A stretch of 64,000 bases of DNA. It comes from Pseudomonas turukhanskensis (GTDB taxonomy: Bacteria > Pseudomonadota > Gammaproteobacteria > Pseudomonadales > Pseudomonadaceae). Numbering within the stretch: the stretch's first letter is position 1; each line of letters starts with the position of its first letter. The notes under the pieces are model-generated. The model was not told where the DNA came from. It was given only the letters and a program-made list of their open reading frames with translations, and did not search any database. The position numbers and the translations under genes are program-made. Below are positions 33,851-42,450 of this stretch, piece by piece. The stretch is from the NCBI RefSeq assembly GCF_027922365.1, contig NZ_BSFN01000007.1, forward strand, positions 124,001-188,000, read 5' to 3'.

Positions 33851-34612
33851 ATGGACAACATACTGATCACCGGCGCCGCCTCCGGCATCGGTGCCGCCAC
33901 GGCGCGGTTGTTCCACGCCAAGGGTTGGCAGGTAGGGCTGGTGGATATCAACGGTCCCGCATTGGCCGAGCTTGCCGCCGAGTTGGGCGGGCTCTGGCAC
34001 GCACGGCTGGACGTCACCGATAGCGCCGAGGTGCAGCGCGTGCTCAGCGAATTCTGCGCACTGCACGGCGGGCAATTGCGGCTGCTGTTCAACTGCGCCG
34101 GCATTCTGCGCTTTGGCTTGTTCGAGCAAATCAGCCAGGCCGAGCATGCTGCGATTCTGAACATCAACGTGCTGGGCCTGCTGAATATGACCCACGCGGC
34201 GTTTCCCTACCTCAAGGCCACGCCGAGCGCCCAGGTTATCAATATGGGCTCGGCATCCGGGCTGTACGGCACGCCGCATATGGCCAGCTACTCGGCCTCG
34301 AAGCTGGCGGTGCGTGGGCTGACCGAGGCGCTGGACCTCGAATGGCGTGGTCATGGCATTCGGGTAGGGGATCTGATGCCGCCGTTTGTGCGCACGCCGA
34401 TGGTGTCCAGTCAGCAGTTTGAACCGCCGGCGTTGCGACGCTTAGGTGTGAATTTGACTGCCGAAGAGGTGGCCGATGCCTGTTGGCAACAAGCCCATGG
34501 AGCGGCCGTGCATCGGCCGATCAGTTTGCAGTTCAAGCTGCTGTACTGGCTGGGCCAGGTGTCGCCAGCGTTTATGACGCGCTGGCTGATGGGGGTTATC
34601 AGTCGACCTTGA
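33851..34612 (+). CDS. Short-chain dehydrogenase/reductase
   Basis: 253 residues. The cofactor motif TGAASGIGAATARLF, Asp in LVDINGPAL (suggesting NAD preference), NCAGILRFG, catalytic Ser (NMGSASGLYG) and YSASKLAVRG are intact. ATG 33851 follows the esterase stop by one base, with GGAGG as ribosome site. It may oxidise the alcohol that yields the ketone or the alcohol released from the ester. Confidence 0.92.
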   Translation: MDNILITGAASGIGAATARLFHAKGWQVGLVDINGPALAELAAELGGLWHARLDVTDSAEVQRVLSEFCALHGGQLRLLFNCAGILRFGLFEQISQAEHAAILNINVLGLLNMTHAAFPYLKATPSAQVINMGSASGLYGTPHMASYSASKLAVRGLTEALDLEWRGHGIRVGDLMPPFVRTPMVSSQQFEPPALRRLGVNLTAEEVADACWQQAHGAAVHRPISLQFKLLYWLGQVSPAFMTRWLMGVISRP

Positions 34613-34675
34613 ATCGAAGTTCGTCACCCTTCCCAAAACCGTTCCCGAACCCGGAAAAGGGGACTTTGACTCATT

Positions 34676-34705
34676 AAAAACGCCGACTGATTAGCCGGCG
34701 TTTTT
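34676..34705. terminator. Bidirectional terminator
   Basis: AAAAACGCCG-N10-CGGCGTTTTT stem-loop between the convergent SDR and siderophore-receptor genes. Confidence 0.88.
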
Positions 34706-34718
34706 ATGCGTTAAACCG

Positions 34719-37172
34719 TTAAAAATCGGCTTTCAAGGTCAGGGTGTAGTTGCGTGGATCGCCGAAGACACCGCTGGCGTTCAACCAGCCTACGGACGAG
34801 TAGTAGCGGCGGTCGAAGACGTTGTTGGCGTTGACGGCGATGCTATACGTCTTATCGAACTGGTATGCGATGCGACCGTTCCAGACGCTGTAGCCACCTT
34901 GTTCGATTTTGCCCAGGCCGAAGTTTTGGTTGTACGTCTTGCTTTGCACGGTGCCACCCGCGCCGACGCTAAACTTGTTGTATTCGCCGGGCAGCCTGTA
35001 GTCGCCCCAAATCCGCAACATGTGCATCGGGGTGTAAGAGTTGTACGCGTTGCCTGCTTGCGACGGCAGATCCGGGTCGTCGCCTGGGTCGTTGAGGTTT
35101 TCGGTATGGGTGTAGGTGTAGCCCGCATACAGTTGCAGGTCGGTGATTACCTCGCCGCTGATCTCCGCATCCAAACCCAGCGAACGCGCCTTGCCGCCGG
35201 CCACGTAGCAGTTCGGGCAGGAGTCATCGAGCAGCGCGGCTTTGTTTTTCTGGTCGACGCGGAAGATCGCGAACGACGTATTGACCCGCCCATCCAGCAG
35301 CTCGCCCTTGAGGCCCAGCTCGTAGTTGCTGCCTAGAATGGGTTTCATGGGGGCGCCCTTAACATCGACGACAGTCTGCGGTTTGAAAATGTCGGCGTAG
35401 CTGATGTAGGCCGACCATTCGGGTGTCAGCTCATAGATAAAGCCGCCATAGGGGCTGACTTCACCCGTCTCTTTGGAAGAGGAGGGAAAGGTAACGCCGG
35501 TCACAATGCGTTCGAGGTTGTAGTCATACTTGTAGTTACTGGTGCGTGCGCCGACCACCATTGTCAGTGGATCCAGCAGTTTGTAGCGCACCACGCCGTA
35601 AATGCCGGACTGGGTGATTTTTGCCTGGCTGTAGGCGGAGTAGTTGGGGTTGCTGAGCATCGTGTCGCGGCTGGGTTCTGGCGGTGAGACCGGGTCGTAG
35701 ATGTTTACGACGCCACCTGGGTTGATGTTGCCGCCTTGCAGGTCATCGGTACGCAGTTCGCTGGCGTTGGCACCCACCACCACTTCGTGTTCGCGGCCCA
35801 GGTTTCTGAATTTGCCGGTTAGATTAAGATCCGCGGCCTTGTTTGTGTTCTCGAACTCATAGAGGTAGGCCCGGTTTATACCGCCTGTGCCTGTAGCCGG
35901 GTCTACCGCGCCCCGTTGCCAGCTATAGAACATATCGTTGGTTTCACGCACGTAGGTGGCGGCCCCTTTAAGACGCCAATCTTCATTGAAATCGTGGGTG
36001 ATATCGCTGAAGTATGTCGTCTGCTTGTTGTTCCATTTATTCCAATCCGCTCCGGTGTAGGTAGAACGACTGATGTCCAGCGCGCTGCCGTCTTTGGCTC
36101 GGGGCAAACCGCCGAAAAACGGTTTCGAGTGCAGATCCTCAACGCTTGCGCCTGCAGCGATCACCGTACTGTCGGTGATGTCGTACTCAAGCATCGCGTA
36201 CAGCACATTCTTAGTGCTGTTGGCGTCGTCGTAAAAGTACTCACGGTCTTCGTGGGCAGCTACCACGCGGCCACGCAGCGAACCATCGGAGGTCAACGGC
36301 GTACTGCCGTCGATGGATTGCCGGTAGTTGTCCCAGCTACCGGCACTGGCTTCAATCGATAATGAAGGCTCCGCCTTGGGGCGTTTGCGCACCAGGTTTA
36401 CCGCGCCACTGGCCTCGCCGGCACCTTGCAGCAGGCCGTTGGCGCCGCGCAGGATTTCGACCCGGTCGTATATCTGCGTGTCGGAGGTAAAGCCGCTGCC
36501 TACGCCGTAATAACGGCGGTCCATGGCTACCCCGTCGTATTGAAACGTTTCAACTTCAAAACCCCGGGAGTAAATGTACTTGCCGCCAGACGGGCTCTGG
36601 TAGGTGGTGATGCCGGTGGTGCGCTCCAGCACTTCGTTCAGGGTGTTGAGGTTCTGATCGTCCATCGCCTTACGCGTAACGATGGTTACCGACTGGGGAA
36701 TGTCTTTGAGCTTGTGCTCCCCCTTGCCGATGGTGGCGACATTGGAGGTGTAGCTGCCGCTGTCTTCGGTGGTGGCACCAAGCGCCTGGCCGGTGATGTT
36801 GGCGGGCGACAACGCAGCCGCATCGTCGGCGTTGAGGGGGCGCAATGTCACGCTGTTGCCGTTGAGCTCGTAAGTCAGGCCGCTGCCCTGCAGTAATTGG
36901 TTCAGCGCTTGTGCTGGCTCAAGGTTGCCTTTGAGCGGCTGCGTGCGCAGGTTTTTGATCGCATCCGGGCTGTACAGCAATTGCAGGTCGGCTTGCTGTG
37001 CCAGTGCGTTAAGCGCGCCGACAAGGCTTTGCGCAGGAATATCCAGCGCTACCGGTTCGGCCGTCGCCAGCTGAGAGCTGCCGAGGGCCAGGACGAGCAG
37101 GGTGGGCGACAGCAATGCGCGGGTTTTCTTGTGTACCGCAGCGGCCAGAGGAGAGAGCTGAAGGTTGTACAT
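34719..37172 (-). CDS. TonB-dependent siderophore receptor with STN signalling domain (FpvA/FoxA-like)
   Basis: 817 residues. A signal peptide ends near residue 38 (QLATA), followed by an STN domain (about 45-115, SLVGALNALAQQADLQLLYS), plug (about 150-270, DRVEILRGANGLLQGAGEAS) and a C-terminal barrel ending in Phe (LTLKADF). STN-type receptors pass a ligand signal to an inner-membrane anti-sigma factor (FpvR/FecR-like) that frees an ECF sigma factor; neither gene is nearby. The siderophore is unknown. No convincing Fur box was found upstream. Confidence 0.92.
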   Translation of the reverse strand: MYNLQLSPLAAAVHKKTRALLSPTLLVLALGSSQLATAEPVALDIPAQSLVGALNALAQQADLQLLYSPDAIKNLRTQPLKGNLEPAQALNQLLQGSGLTYELNGNSVTLRPLNADDAAALSPANITGQALGATTEDSGSYTSNVATIGKGEHKLKDIPQSVTIVTRKAMDDQNLNTLNEVLERTTGITTYQSPSGGKYIYSRGFEVETFQYDGVAMDRRYYGVGSGFTSDTQIYDRVEILRGANGLLQGAGEASGAVNLVRKRPKAEPSLSIEASAGSWDNYRQSIDGSTPLTSDGSLRGRVVAAHEDREYFYDDANSTKNVLYAMLEYDITDSTVIAAGASVEDLHSKPFFGGLPRAKDGSALDISRSTYTGADWNKWNNKQTTYFSDITHDFNEDWRLKGAATYVRETNDMFYSWQRGAVDPATGTGGINRAYLYEFENTNKAADLNLTGKFRNLGREHEVVVGANASELRTDDLQGGNINPGGVVNIYDPVSPPEPSRDTMLSNPNYSAYSQAKITQSGIYGVVRYKLLDPLTMVVGARTSNYKYDYNLERIVTGVTFPSSSKETGEVSPYGGFIYELTPEWSAYISYADIFKPQTVVDVKGAPMKPILGSNYELGLKGELLDGRVNTSFAIFRVDQKNKAALLDDSCPNCYVAGGKARSLGLDAEISGEVITDLQLYAGYTYTHTENLNDPGDDPDLPSQAGNAYNSYTPMHMLRIWGDYRLPGEYNKFSVGAGGTVQSKTYNQNFGLGKIEQGGYSVWNGRIAYQFDKTYSIAVNANNVFDRRYYSSVGWLNASGVFGDPRNYTLTLKADF

Positions 37173-37465
37173 GTGGAGTCTCTGAGAATTGGCAGTATGT
37201 GCTTATAAGAGGTATTCGCATTTATGAAACGAATGACACCGAAAAAACCGGAAAAAAAACTTTTCAAGCGCGCGGAATTTTTTCGGCGGGAGCAGAAGGG
37301 CGGTGCAGGCTTGGGCGTGGAAAGTGGGATGGCCAGGCCGATCCCTGTGCGAGATGAGGTTATTTTTGTCGCGACTGTGCGGCTTTACGGTAGGTCGCTA
37401 ACCCCGGAAACGGTTGCCGCGACCTGTATTTGAAGGGGCACTCCTCCTACATCAAACCAGACTGC
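37173..37465. other. Upstream region of the siderophore receptor
   Basis: 293 bp with the receptor promoter (minus strand). AT-rich sequence around 37195-37225 has an imperfect inverted pattern but matches a Fur box in fewer than half of positions. No gene with coding character was seen. Confidence 0.45.
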
Positions 37466-38263
37466 CTATGAAGCCTTACGCCCCGCCATATGCCGCAAAT
37501 ACCCAATCAACTGCCGCAGCTCCTCATCACTGAGCACCTGCGCCGAAAACCCCGGCATCTTGCCCTGCGGCCAGCGCCGCAGGCTTTGCGGGTCGCGGAT
37601 ATAGCGAGCCAGATAACCCTCGGCAAAGTATTCAGTGGGGTTGTGCGGCACATTCAGGTCCGGCCCGAACTGCGCATCGCCAGCGCCATTGAGGCGGTGG
37701 CAAGCCATGCAGTTTTTCTGAAGTTGAGCAAAGCCGGCCTGCACCTCGGCGCTGGCGTCGGCCGCCGGCATTAGCGCCGGAAACCGCTCAGCGACTGGCG
37801 CAATGCGGCTGATCTTGGCCACCTGAAACGGCCACTGCTCAGGGCCGATATGGCTAACCTCCGGTGTGGTCCACACCAGGTAAAACGGCCCGGCGCTGGG
37901 TTTGCCGTTGCCCAGCGCTGGCCAGGGCTGGGCCGGGTCTTCAATGGCCAGCCACGCGCGGCTGCCGGTGGTTTGCAGCAGGGGCCCGGCGGGCAGCTCG
38001 GCGGCAAAGCCATCCAGGGCGACCATTTGCAGGTGGTCGCTGGCTTTTACCCCGTCCAACAGCACCGCCACCGGGATGGCGCGGTAGTGCATGGGGCGCT
38101 CGTAGGCGACGTCCTGGGCAATGTCGATGTCCTGCAATTGCGGGTGGTTGAGTAGCTCGGCAGTGCTCAGGGTGCGGGTGCCGGAGGGCAGGGTGAGGGT
38201 GAGGTCGGCTGCCAGGCTGGGCAAGCTCAGTAGAACAAAAATACCGGCGAACAACGCGCGCAT
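37466..38263 (-). CDS. Periplasmic c-type cytochrome with N-terminal oxidoreductase-like domain
   Basis: 265 residues. A signal peptide (1-18, LPSLAA) leads into a domain reminiscent of the small molybdopterin-oxidoreductase fold (TLTLPSGTRTLSTAELLNHP, then AIPVAVLLDGV), followed by a class I cytochrome c domain (about 175-260) with haem site CMACH and Met ligand in GKMPGFSAQV. It should receive electrons in the periplasm from an unknown dehydrogenase. No partner gene is adjacent. Confidence 0.82.
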   Translation of the reverse strand: MRALFAGIFVLLSLPSLAADLTLTLPSGTRTLSTAELLNHPQLQDIDIAQDVAYERPMHYRAIPVAVLLDGVKASDHLQMVALDGFAAELPAGPLLQTTGSRAWLAIEDPAQPWPALGNGKPSAGPFYLVWTTPEVSHIGPEQWPFQVAKISRIAPVAERFPALMPAADASAEVQAGFAQLQKNCMACHRLNGAGDAQFGPDLNVPHNPTEYFAEGYLARYIRDPQSLRRWPQGKMPGFSAQVLSDEELRQLIGYLRHMAGRKAS

Positions 38264-38307
38264 GGATGGGCTCCATCAAGTGATGCTGCGCACCCTAGCA
38301 CAGCAAA

Positions 38308-38376
38308 AAGCATCGCGGCTGAAGCCGCTCCTACGGTCAGTACAACCTGTAGGAGCGGCTTCAGCCGCGACGCTTT
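38308..38376. repeat. REP doublet, GTAGGAGCGGCTTCAGCCGC family
   Basis: AAGCATCGCGGCTGAAGCCG from 38308 with CTCCTAC, mirrored by GTAGGAGCGGCTTCAGCCGC (38350-38369) and GACGCTT. Head-to-head arrangement 45 bp upstream of the cytochrome gene. Confidence 0.85.
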
Positions 38377-38396
38377 TACCTCAGGAAACAATGCGC

Positions 38397-38492
38397 TCAG
38401 CTTATCAGCCGCGAGAGATTGGGAAGAATCAAAACGACGGTGGTGGCAAAGAGTATCCAGCCGGCTTGGCGGATTTTAGGTTTCTTGATCAT
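38397..38492 (-). CDS. Putative 31-residue single-span membrane protein
   Basis: ATG at 38492, stop TGA at 38397-38399. The peptide has a basic N terminus (MIKKPKIRQAGW), one hydrophobic helix (ILFATTVVLILPNL) and a short polar end. An AAAGG ribosome site lies about 12 bases upstream. Size and charge pattern fit a small membrane accessory protein, but nothing identifies a partner. Confidence 0.4.
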   Translation of the reverse strand: MIKKPKIRQAGWILFATTVVLILPNLSRLIS

Positions 38493-38935
38493 GGCTGTCG
38501 GCCTTTGTTCTTGTTGGCATGCCCAGGCCTTGGCTACGTCCAGCCCCCGACATGCCGTGGCTCAGTAGAAAAATCGCCCCGGCAAAACCCGGCAGCGACG
38601 CCCTAGCTCTATGAACGTTAGCTCTGTAGACGATAGGGGCCGGGTCACACGTGGCTTAGAAGACTTGGTATCAAGAAAAGCGCTGCTTGCGCCCGGCGGT
38701 TATGCCAAAACCTGATATCGGCGACCAACCCCTGTTCCAGACACCTCGCTGCCAGACCCTTAGTGCGCCGTCGGTCACGACCATTCGTCTGAGCACAGTG
38801 GTCAATGGCCCTGAGCATTTCGGTCATTGAGCCTGCGCCATGGGGGGGTAAGGTGTAGCGGCATACAACAACAGGCCAGGTGCGCGGCTGCGCACTGCCG
38901 ATAGCCAGTCCTTCAGCAGAAGGCCAGAGGATGTC
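38493..38935. other. Intergenic region upstream of the thiolase gene
   Basis: 443 bp. It includes the probable thiolase promoter. Short ORFs here (for example from ATG 38611) lack ribosome sites and coding character. No repeat or clear hairpin was recognised. Confidence 0.4.
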
Positions 38936-40141
38936 ATGACCGAAGCATTCATTTTCGATGCGGTGCGTACCCCGCGCGGCAAGGGCAAAAAGGACGGCGC
39001 GTTGCACAGCGTCAAACCCGTCAACCTGATGGCCGGCTTGCTGGTCGCGCTGCAAAAGCGCAACAACCTCGACACCAGCCAGGTGGACGACATCGTGCTG
39101 GGCTGCGTAACCCCGGTGGGCGACCAGGGTGCCGATATCGCCAAGACAGCGCCCATGGTGGCCAAGTGGGATGTGAGTGTGTCTGGCGTGCAAATCAACC
39201 GCTTCTGCGCCTCCGGCCTTGAAGCCATCAATCTTGGCGCGATGAAAGTGCGCTCCGGTTTCGAAGACCTGGTGGTAGTTGGCGGCGTCGAGTCGATGTC
39301 GCGCGTGCCCATGGGCTCGGACGGCGGTGCCTGGGTGATGGACCCGGAAACCAACCTGAGCACCAGCTTTGTGCCACAAGGCATTGGTGCCGACCTGATC
39401 GCCACCCTCGAAGGCTTTAGCCGCACTGACGTCGACTCGTTCGCCTTGCGCTCGCAGCAAAAAGCCGCCCGCGCCAGCGCCGATGGCTCGTTCAAGAAGT
39501 CGCTGATTCCGGTCGCCGACCAGAACGGCATTGTGCTGCTCGACCACGACGAATTTATCCGCGGCGATTCCACCCTGGAGGGCCTCGGCGCGCTCAAGCC
39601 AAGTTTCGAAATGATGGGCCAGATGGGTTTTGATGCCACCGCCATCCGCCAGTACAGCCATGTGGAGCGCATCAGCCACGTGCACACGCCGGGCAACAGC
39701 TCCGGCATCGTCGACGGCGCCGCCGCCATGCTGATCGGCTCGGCGGCCAAGGGCAAAGAGCTGGGCCTGAAGGCTCGGGCGCGCATCGTGGCCACCGCCG
39801 TCACCAGTACCGACCCCACCATCATGCTCACCGGCCCGGCGCCGGCTACCCGCAAAGTGCTGGCCAAGGCCGGCCTGAGCGTGGACGACATCGACCTGTT
39901 CGAAGTGAACGAAGCCTTCGCCTCGGTGGTGATGAAGTTTATGAAAGACATGGGCGTGAGCGAAGAGAAGGTCAACGTCAACGGCGGCTCCATCGCCATG
40001 GGCCACCCGCTGGGCGCCACCGGTTGCGCCATTCTCGGCACGCTGCTCGATGAGCTGGAGAAACGCAACCTGCGCTACGGCCTGGCCACTTTGTGCGTAG
40101 GCGGCGGTATGGGTATCGCCACCATCATCGAACGCATCTAA
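38936..40141 (+). CDS. Acetyl-CoA C-acyltransferase (thiolase)
   Basis: 401 residues. The active-site cysteine lies in [14 protein letters not shown], with [25 protein letters not shown] (catalytic His) and TLCVGGGMG (second Cys) all present. It carries out the thiolytic step of fatty-acid beta-oxidation. The partner multifunctional enzyme follows 164 bp downstream; the pair resembles the P. aeruginosa PA1736/PA1737 type rather than the canonical fadBA operon. The gap between them contains a hairpin element. Confidence 0.92.
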   Translation: MTEAFIFDAVRTPRGKGKKDGALHSVKPVNLMAGLLVALQKRNNLDTSQVDDIVLGCVTPVGDQGADIAKTAPMVAKWDVSVSGVQINRFCASGLEAINLGAMKVRSGFEDLVVVGGVESMSRVPMGSDGGAWVMDPETNLSTSFVPQGIGADLIATLEGFSRTDVDSFALRSQQKAARASADGSFKKSLIPVADQNGIVLLDHDEFIRGDSTLEGLGALKPSFEMMGQMGFDATAIRQYSHVERISHVHTPGNSSGIVDGAAAMLIGSAAKGKELGLKARARIVATAVTSTDPTIMLTGPAPATRKVLAKAGLSVDDIDLFEVNEAFASVVMKFMKDMGVSEEKVNVNGGSIAMGHPLGATGCAILGTLLDELEKRNLRYGLATLCVGGGMGIATIIERI

Positions 40142-40280
40142 GGAGCTTTCAGAAGCTACTGCGCTTGATCAGGCTGCGTTGGAATCCGTTTCGGAATGCT
40201 CATTGGCTACAGCCAACTCCGCTTCCTCAATCGGCTTCCGCCTTGCCTGCTCTTCGCTCGCTACGCTTCTGAAGAGCTCC
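40142..40280. repeat. Covarying hairpin element, copy 1
   Basis: 139-bp imperfect palindrome beginning directly after the thiolase stop. Outer arms GGAGCTTTCAGAAGC (40142-40156) and GCTTCTGAAGAGCTCC (40265-40280) pair with one bulged base. Inner paired blocks include CAGG/CCTG, GGAA-CCG/CGG-TTCC and GGC/GCC at the tip. Unpaired blocks TACTGCGC, CTGCGTT, TGCTCATT, AACTCCGC, GCCTTG and TTCGCTCGCTAC are shared with the copy at 52888, although the stems differ. Confidence 0.78.
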
Positions 40281-40305
40281 CCCACTATCGGGGTAGGAAA
40301 AAGAA

Positions 40306-42450
40306 ATGACTGACGCCATCCGTTATGAAAAAGGTCAGGACAATATCGTCGTCCTGACCATCGATATGCCTGGCCAGAGCGCCAACACCATGAACGCCGT
40401 TTACCGTGAAGCCATGGCCGCGATTGTCACGCGCCTGGAAGCGGAAAAGGCCGACATCGCCGGGGTCATCGTCACCTCCGCGAAGAAAACCTTTTTTGCC
40501 GGCGGCGACCTCAATGAACTGGTGAAAGTCACCAAGGCCGACGCCAGCGATTTCTACCACATGATCCTCAATATCAAGGCCCAACTGCGCCGCCTGGAAA
40601 CCCTGGGCAAGCCGGTGGTGGCCGCCATCAACGGCGCGGCGCTGGGCGGCGGTTGGGAAATCTGCCTGGCCTGCCACCACCGCATTGCCCTCGATAGCAG
40701 CGCGGTGCAACTGGGCCTGCCGGAAGTGACCCTCGGCTTGCTGCCGGGCGGCGGCGGGGTGGTGCGAATGGTGCGCCTGCTCGGCCTGGAAAAAGCCCTG
40801 CCGTACCTGGCTGAAGGCAAAAAGGTACGCCCGGCCGAAGCGCTCAAGGCCGGCCTGATTCATGACATCGCCGCCGACCGCGACGAGATGCTGGCCAAGG
40901 CCCGCGCCTATATCGCCGCCAACCCTACTGCTGTGCAGCCGTGGGACGTGAAGGGCTACAAGATACCCGGCGGCACGCCGTCGAGCCCGAACGTGGCGCA
41001 GATGCTTGCCATCGCGCCCTCGGTATTGCGTGACAAAACCAAAGGTTGCTTCCCAGCGCCGGAGAAAATCATGTGCGCCGCAGTGGAAGGCGCCCAGGTC
41101 GACTTCGATACCGCACAACTGATCGAAGCACGCTACTTCACCGAGCTGACCACCGGCCAGGTGGCAAAAAACATGATTGGCACCTTCTGGTTCCAGCTCA
41201 ATGAAATCAACGCCGGCGGCTCGCGGCCCAAAGACCAGCCCCACTACACAACGAAAAAGGTCGGCGTACTGGGTGCCGGCATGATGGGTGCCGGCATTGC
41301 CTATGTGTCAGCGGTGGCCGGTATCGAGGTGGTGCTTAAAGACGTGTCCATCGAGGCCGCCGAAAAAGGCAAAAGCTATTCGGCCACCTTGCTCGACAAG
41401 AAGGTTAGCCGCGGTCAGATGACCGCCGAAAAACGCGACGCCATTCTGGCCCGCATCATGCCCTCGGTAGATGAAGCCGACTTCGCCGGTTGCGATTTAA
41501 TTATCGAAGCCGTATTCGAAGACCGCGAGCTAAAGGCCAAGGTCACCGCCGCTGCCGAACGCCATGCGCTGGCCGATGCCGTGATTGCCTCCAACACCTC
41601 GACCTTGCCGATTACCAGCCTGGCCAAGGCCGTGGAAAAACAGGACAAGTTTATTGGCCTGCACTTCTTCAGCCCGGTCGACAAGATGCCGCTGGTGGAA
41701 ATCATCAAAGGCGCCCACACCAGCGATGAAACCCTGGCCCGTGGTTTCGACTACGTCATGCAGATCAACAAGACGCCGATTGTGGTCACCGACAGCCGCG
41801 GCTTCTTTACCTCGCGCGTGTTCGGCACCTTTACCAACGAAGGCCTGGCCATGTTGGGCGAAGGCGTTAACGCCGCGATGATCGAGACCGAAGCGCGCAA
41901 GGCCGGCATGCCGGTCGGGCCGCTGGCGATCAGCGACGAAGTGTCGATGAGCCTGATGAACCATATTCGCCAGCAGACCGTGAAAGACCTGGCGGCAGAA
42001 GGCAAACAGATCCCCAACCACCCGGCGTTCGACGTGGTCGACCTGATGCTCAACGAATACAAACGCCCGGGCAAAGCGGCCGGCGGTGGTTTCTACGAGT
42101 ACCCGGCCGGCGGCAAGAAACACCTGTGGCCGGAGCTCAAGGCGCGTTTTGAAAAAGCCGATGCGCAAATCTCGCAAGAAGACGTACGCGACCGCATTCT
42201 GTTTATTCAGGCAATTGAAACCGTGCGCTGTGTGGAAGAGGGCGTGTTGCTGTCCACGGCCGACGCCAACATCGGCTCCATCTTCGGCATCGGCTTTGCC
42301 GCCTGGACCGGCGGGGCGCTGCAATTTATCAACCAGTACGGGCTGCAAGACTTCGTCGCGCGGGCGCAGTACCTGGCTGAGCAATATGGCGAGCGCTTCC
42401 TGCCGCCGGCGTTGTTGCTGGAGAAGGCGGCTAAGGGGCAGGGGTTTTAA
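40306..42450 (+). CDS. Multifunctional fatty-acid oxidation enzyme (enoyl-CoA hydratase / 3-hydroxyacyl-CoA dehydrogenase)
   Basis: 714 residues, FadB/FadJ architecture. The N-terminal crotonase domain (about 1-190) has AAINGAALGGGWEICLACHH and GLPEVTLGLLPGGGG. The NAD-binding domain (about 318-500) has VGVLGAGMMGAGIAYVSAVA and the catalytic HFFSPVDKMPLVEII. A C-terminal dehydrogenase domain follows (RPGKAAGGGFYEYP). It hydrates enoyl-CoA and oxidises the hydroxyacyl-CoA for the neighbouring thiolase. The last 137 bp of the gene are repeated immediately downstream. Confidence 0.93.
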   Translation: MTDAIRYEKGQDNIVVLTIDMPGQSANTMNAVYREAMAAIVTRLEAEKADIAGVIVTSAKKTFFAGGDLNELVKVTKADASDFYHMILNIKAQLRRLETLGKPVVAAINGAALGGGWEICLACHHRIALDSSAVQLGLPEVTLGLLPGGGGVVRMVRLLGLEKALPYLAEGKKVRPAEALKAGLIHDIAADRDEMLAKARAYIAANPTAVQPWDVKGYKIPGGTPSSPNVAQMLAIAPSVLRDKTKGCFPAPEKIMCAAVEGAQVDFDTAQLIEARYFTELTTGQVAKNMIGTFWFQLNEINAGGSRPKDQPHYTTKKVGVLGAGMMGAGIAYVSAVAGIEVVLKDVSIEAAEKGKSYSATLLDKKVSRGQMTAEKRDAILARIMPSVDEADFAGCDLIIEAVFEDRELKAKVTAAAERHALADAVIASNTSTLPITSLAKAVEKQDKFIGLHFFSPVDKMPLVEIIKGAHTSDETLARGFDYVMQINKTPIVVTDSRGFFTSRVFGTFTNEGLAMLGEGVNAAMIETEARKAGMPVGPLAISDEVSMSLMNHIRQQTVKDLAAEGKQIPNHPAFDVVDLMLNEYKRPGKAAGGGFYEYPAGGKKHLWPELKARFEKADAQISQEDVRDRILFIQAIETVRCVEEGVLLSTADANIGSIFGIGFAAWTGGALQFINQYGLQDFVARAQYLAEQYGERFLPPALLLEKAAKGQGF

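Noticed and set aside
37195-37225. Possible Fur box upstream of the siderophore receptor
   Set aside because: The best alignment to the 19-bp consensus matches fewer than half the positions and lacks the inverted ATTATC-type halves.
38611-38715. 34-codon ORF starting at ATG 38611
   Set aside because: No ribosome site, no hydrophobic or conserved pattern, and it lies in ordinary intergenic sequence.
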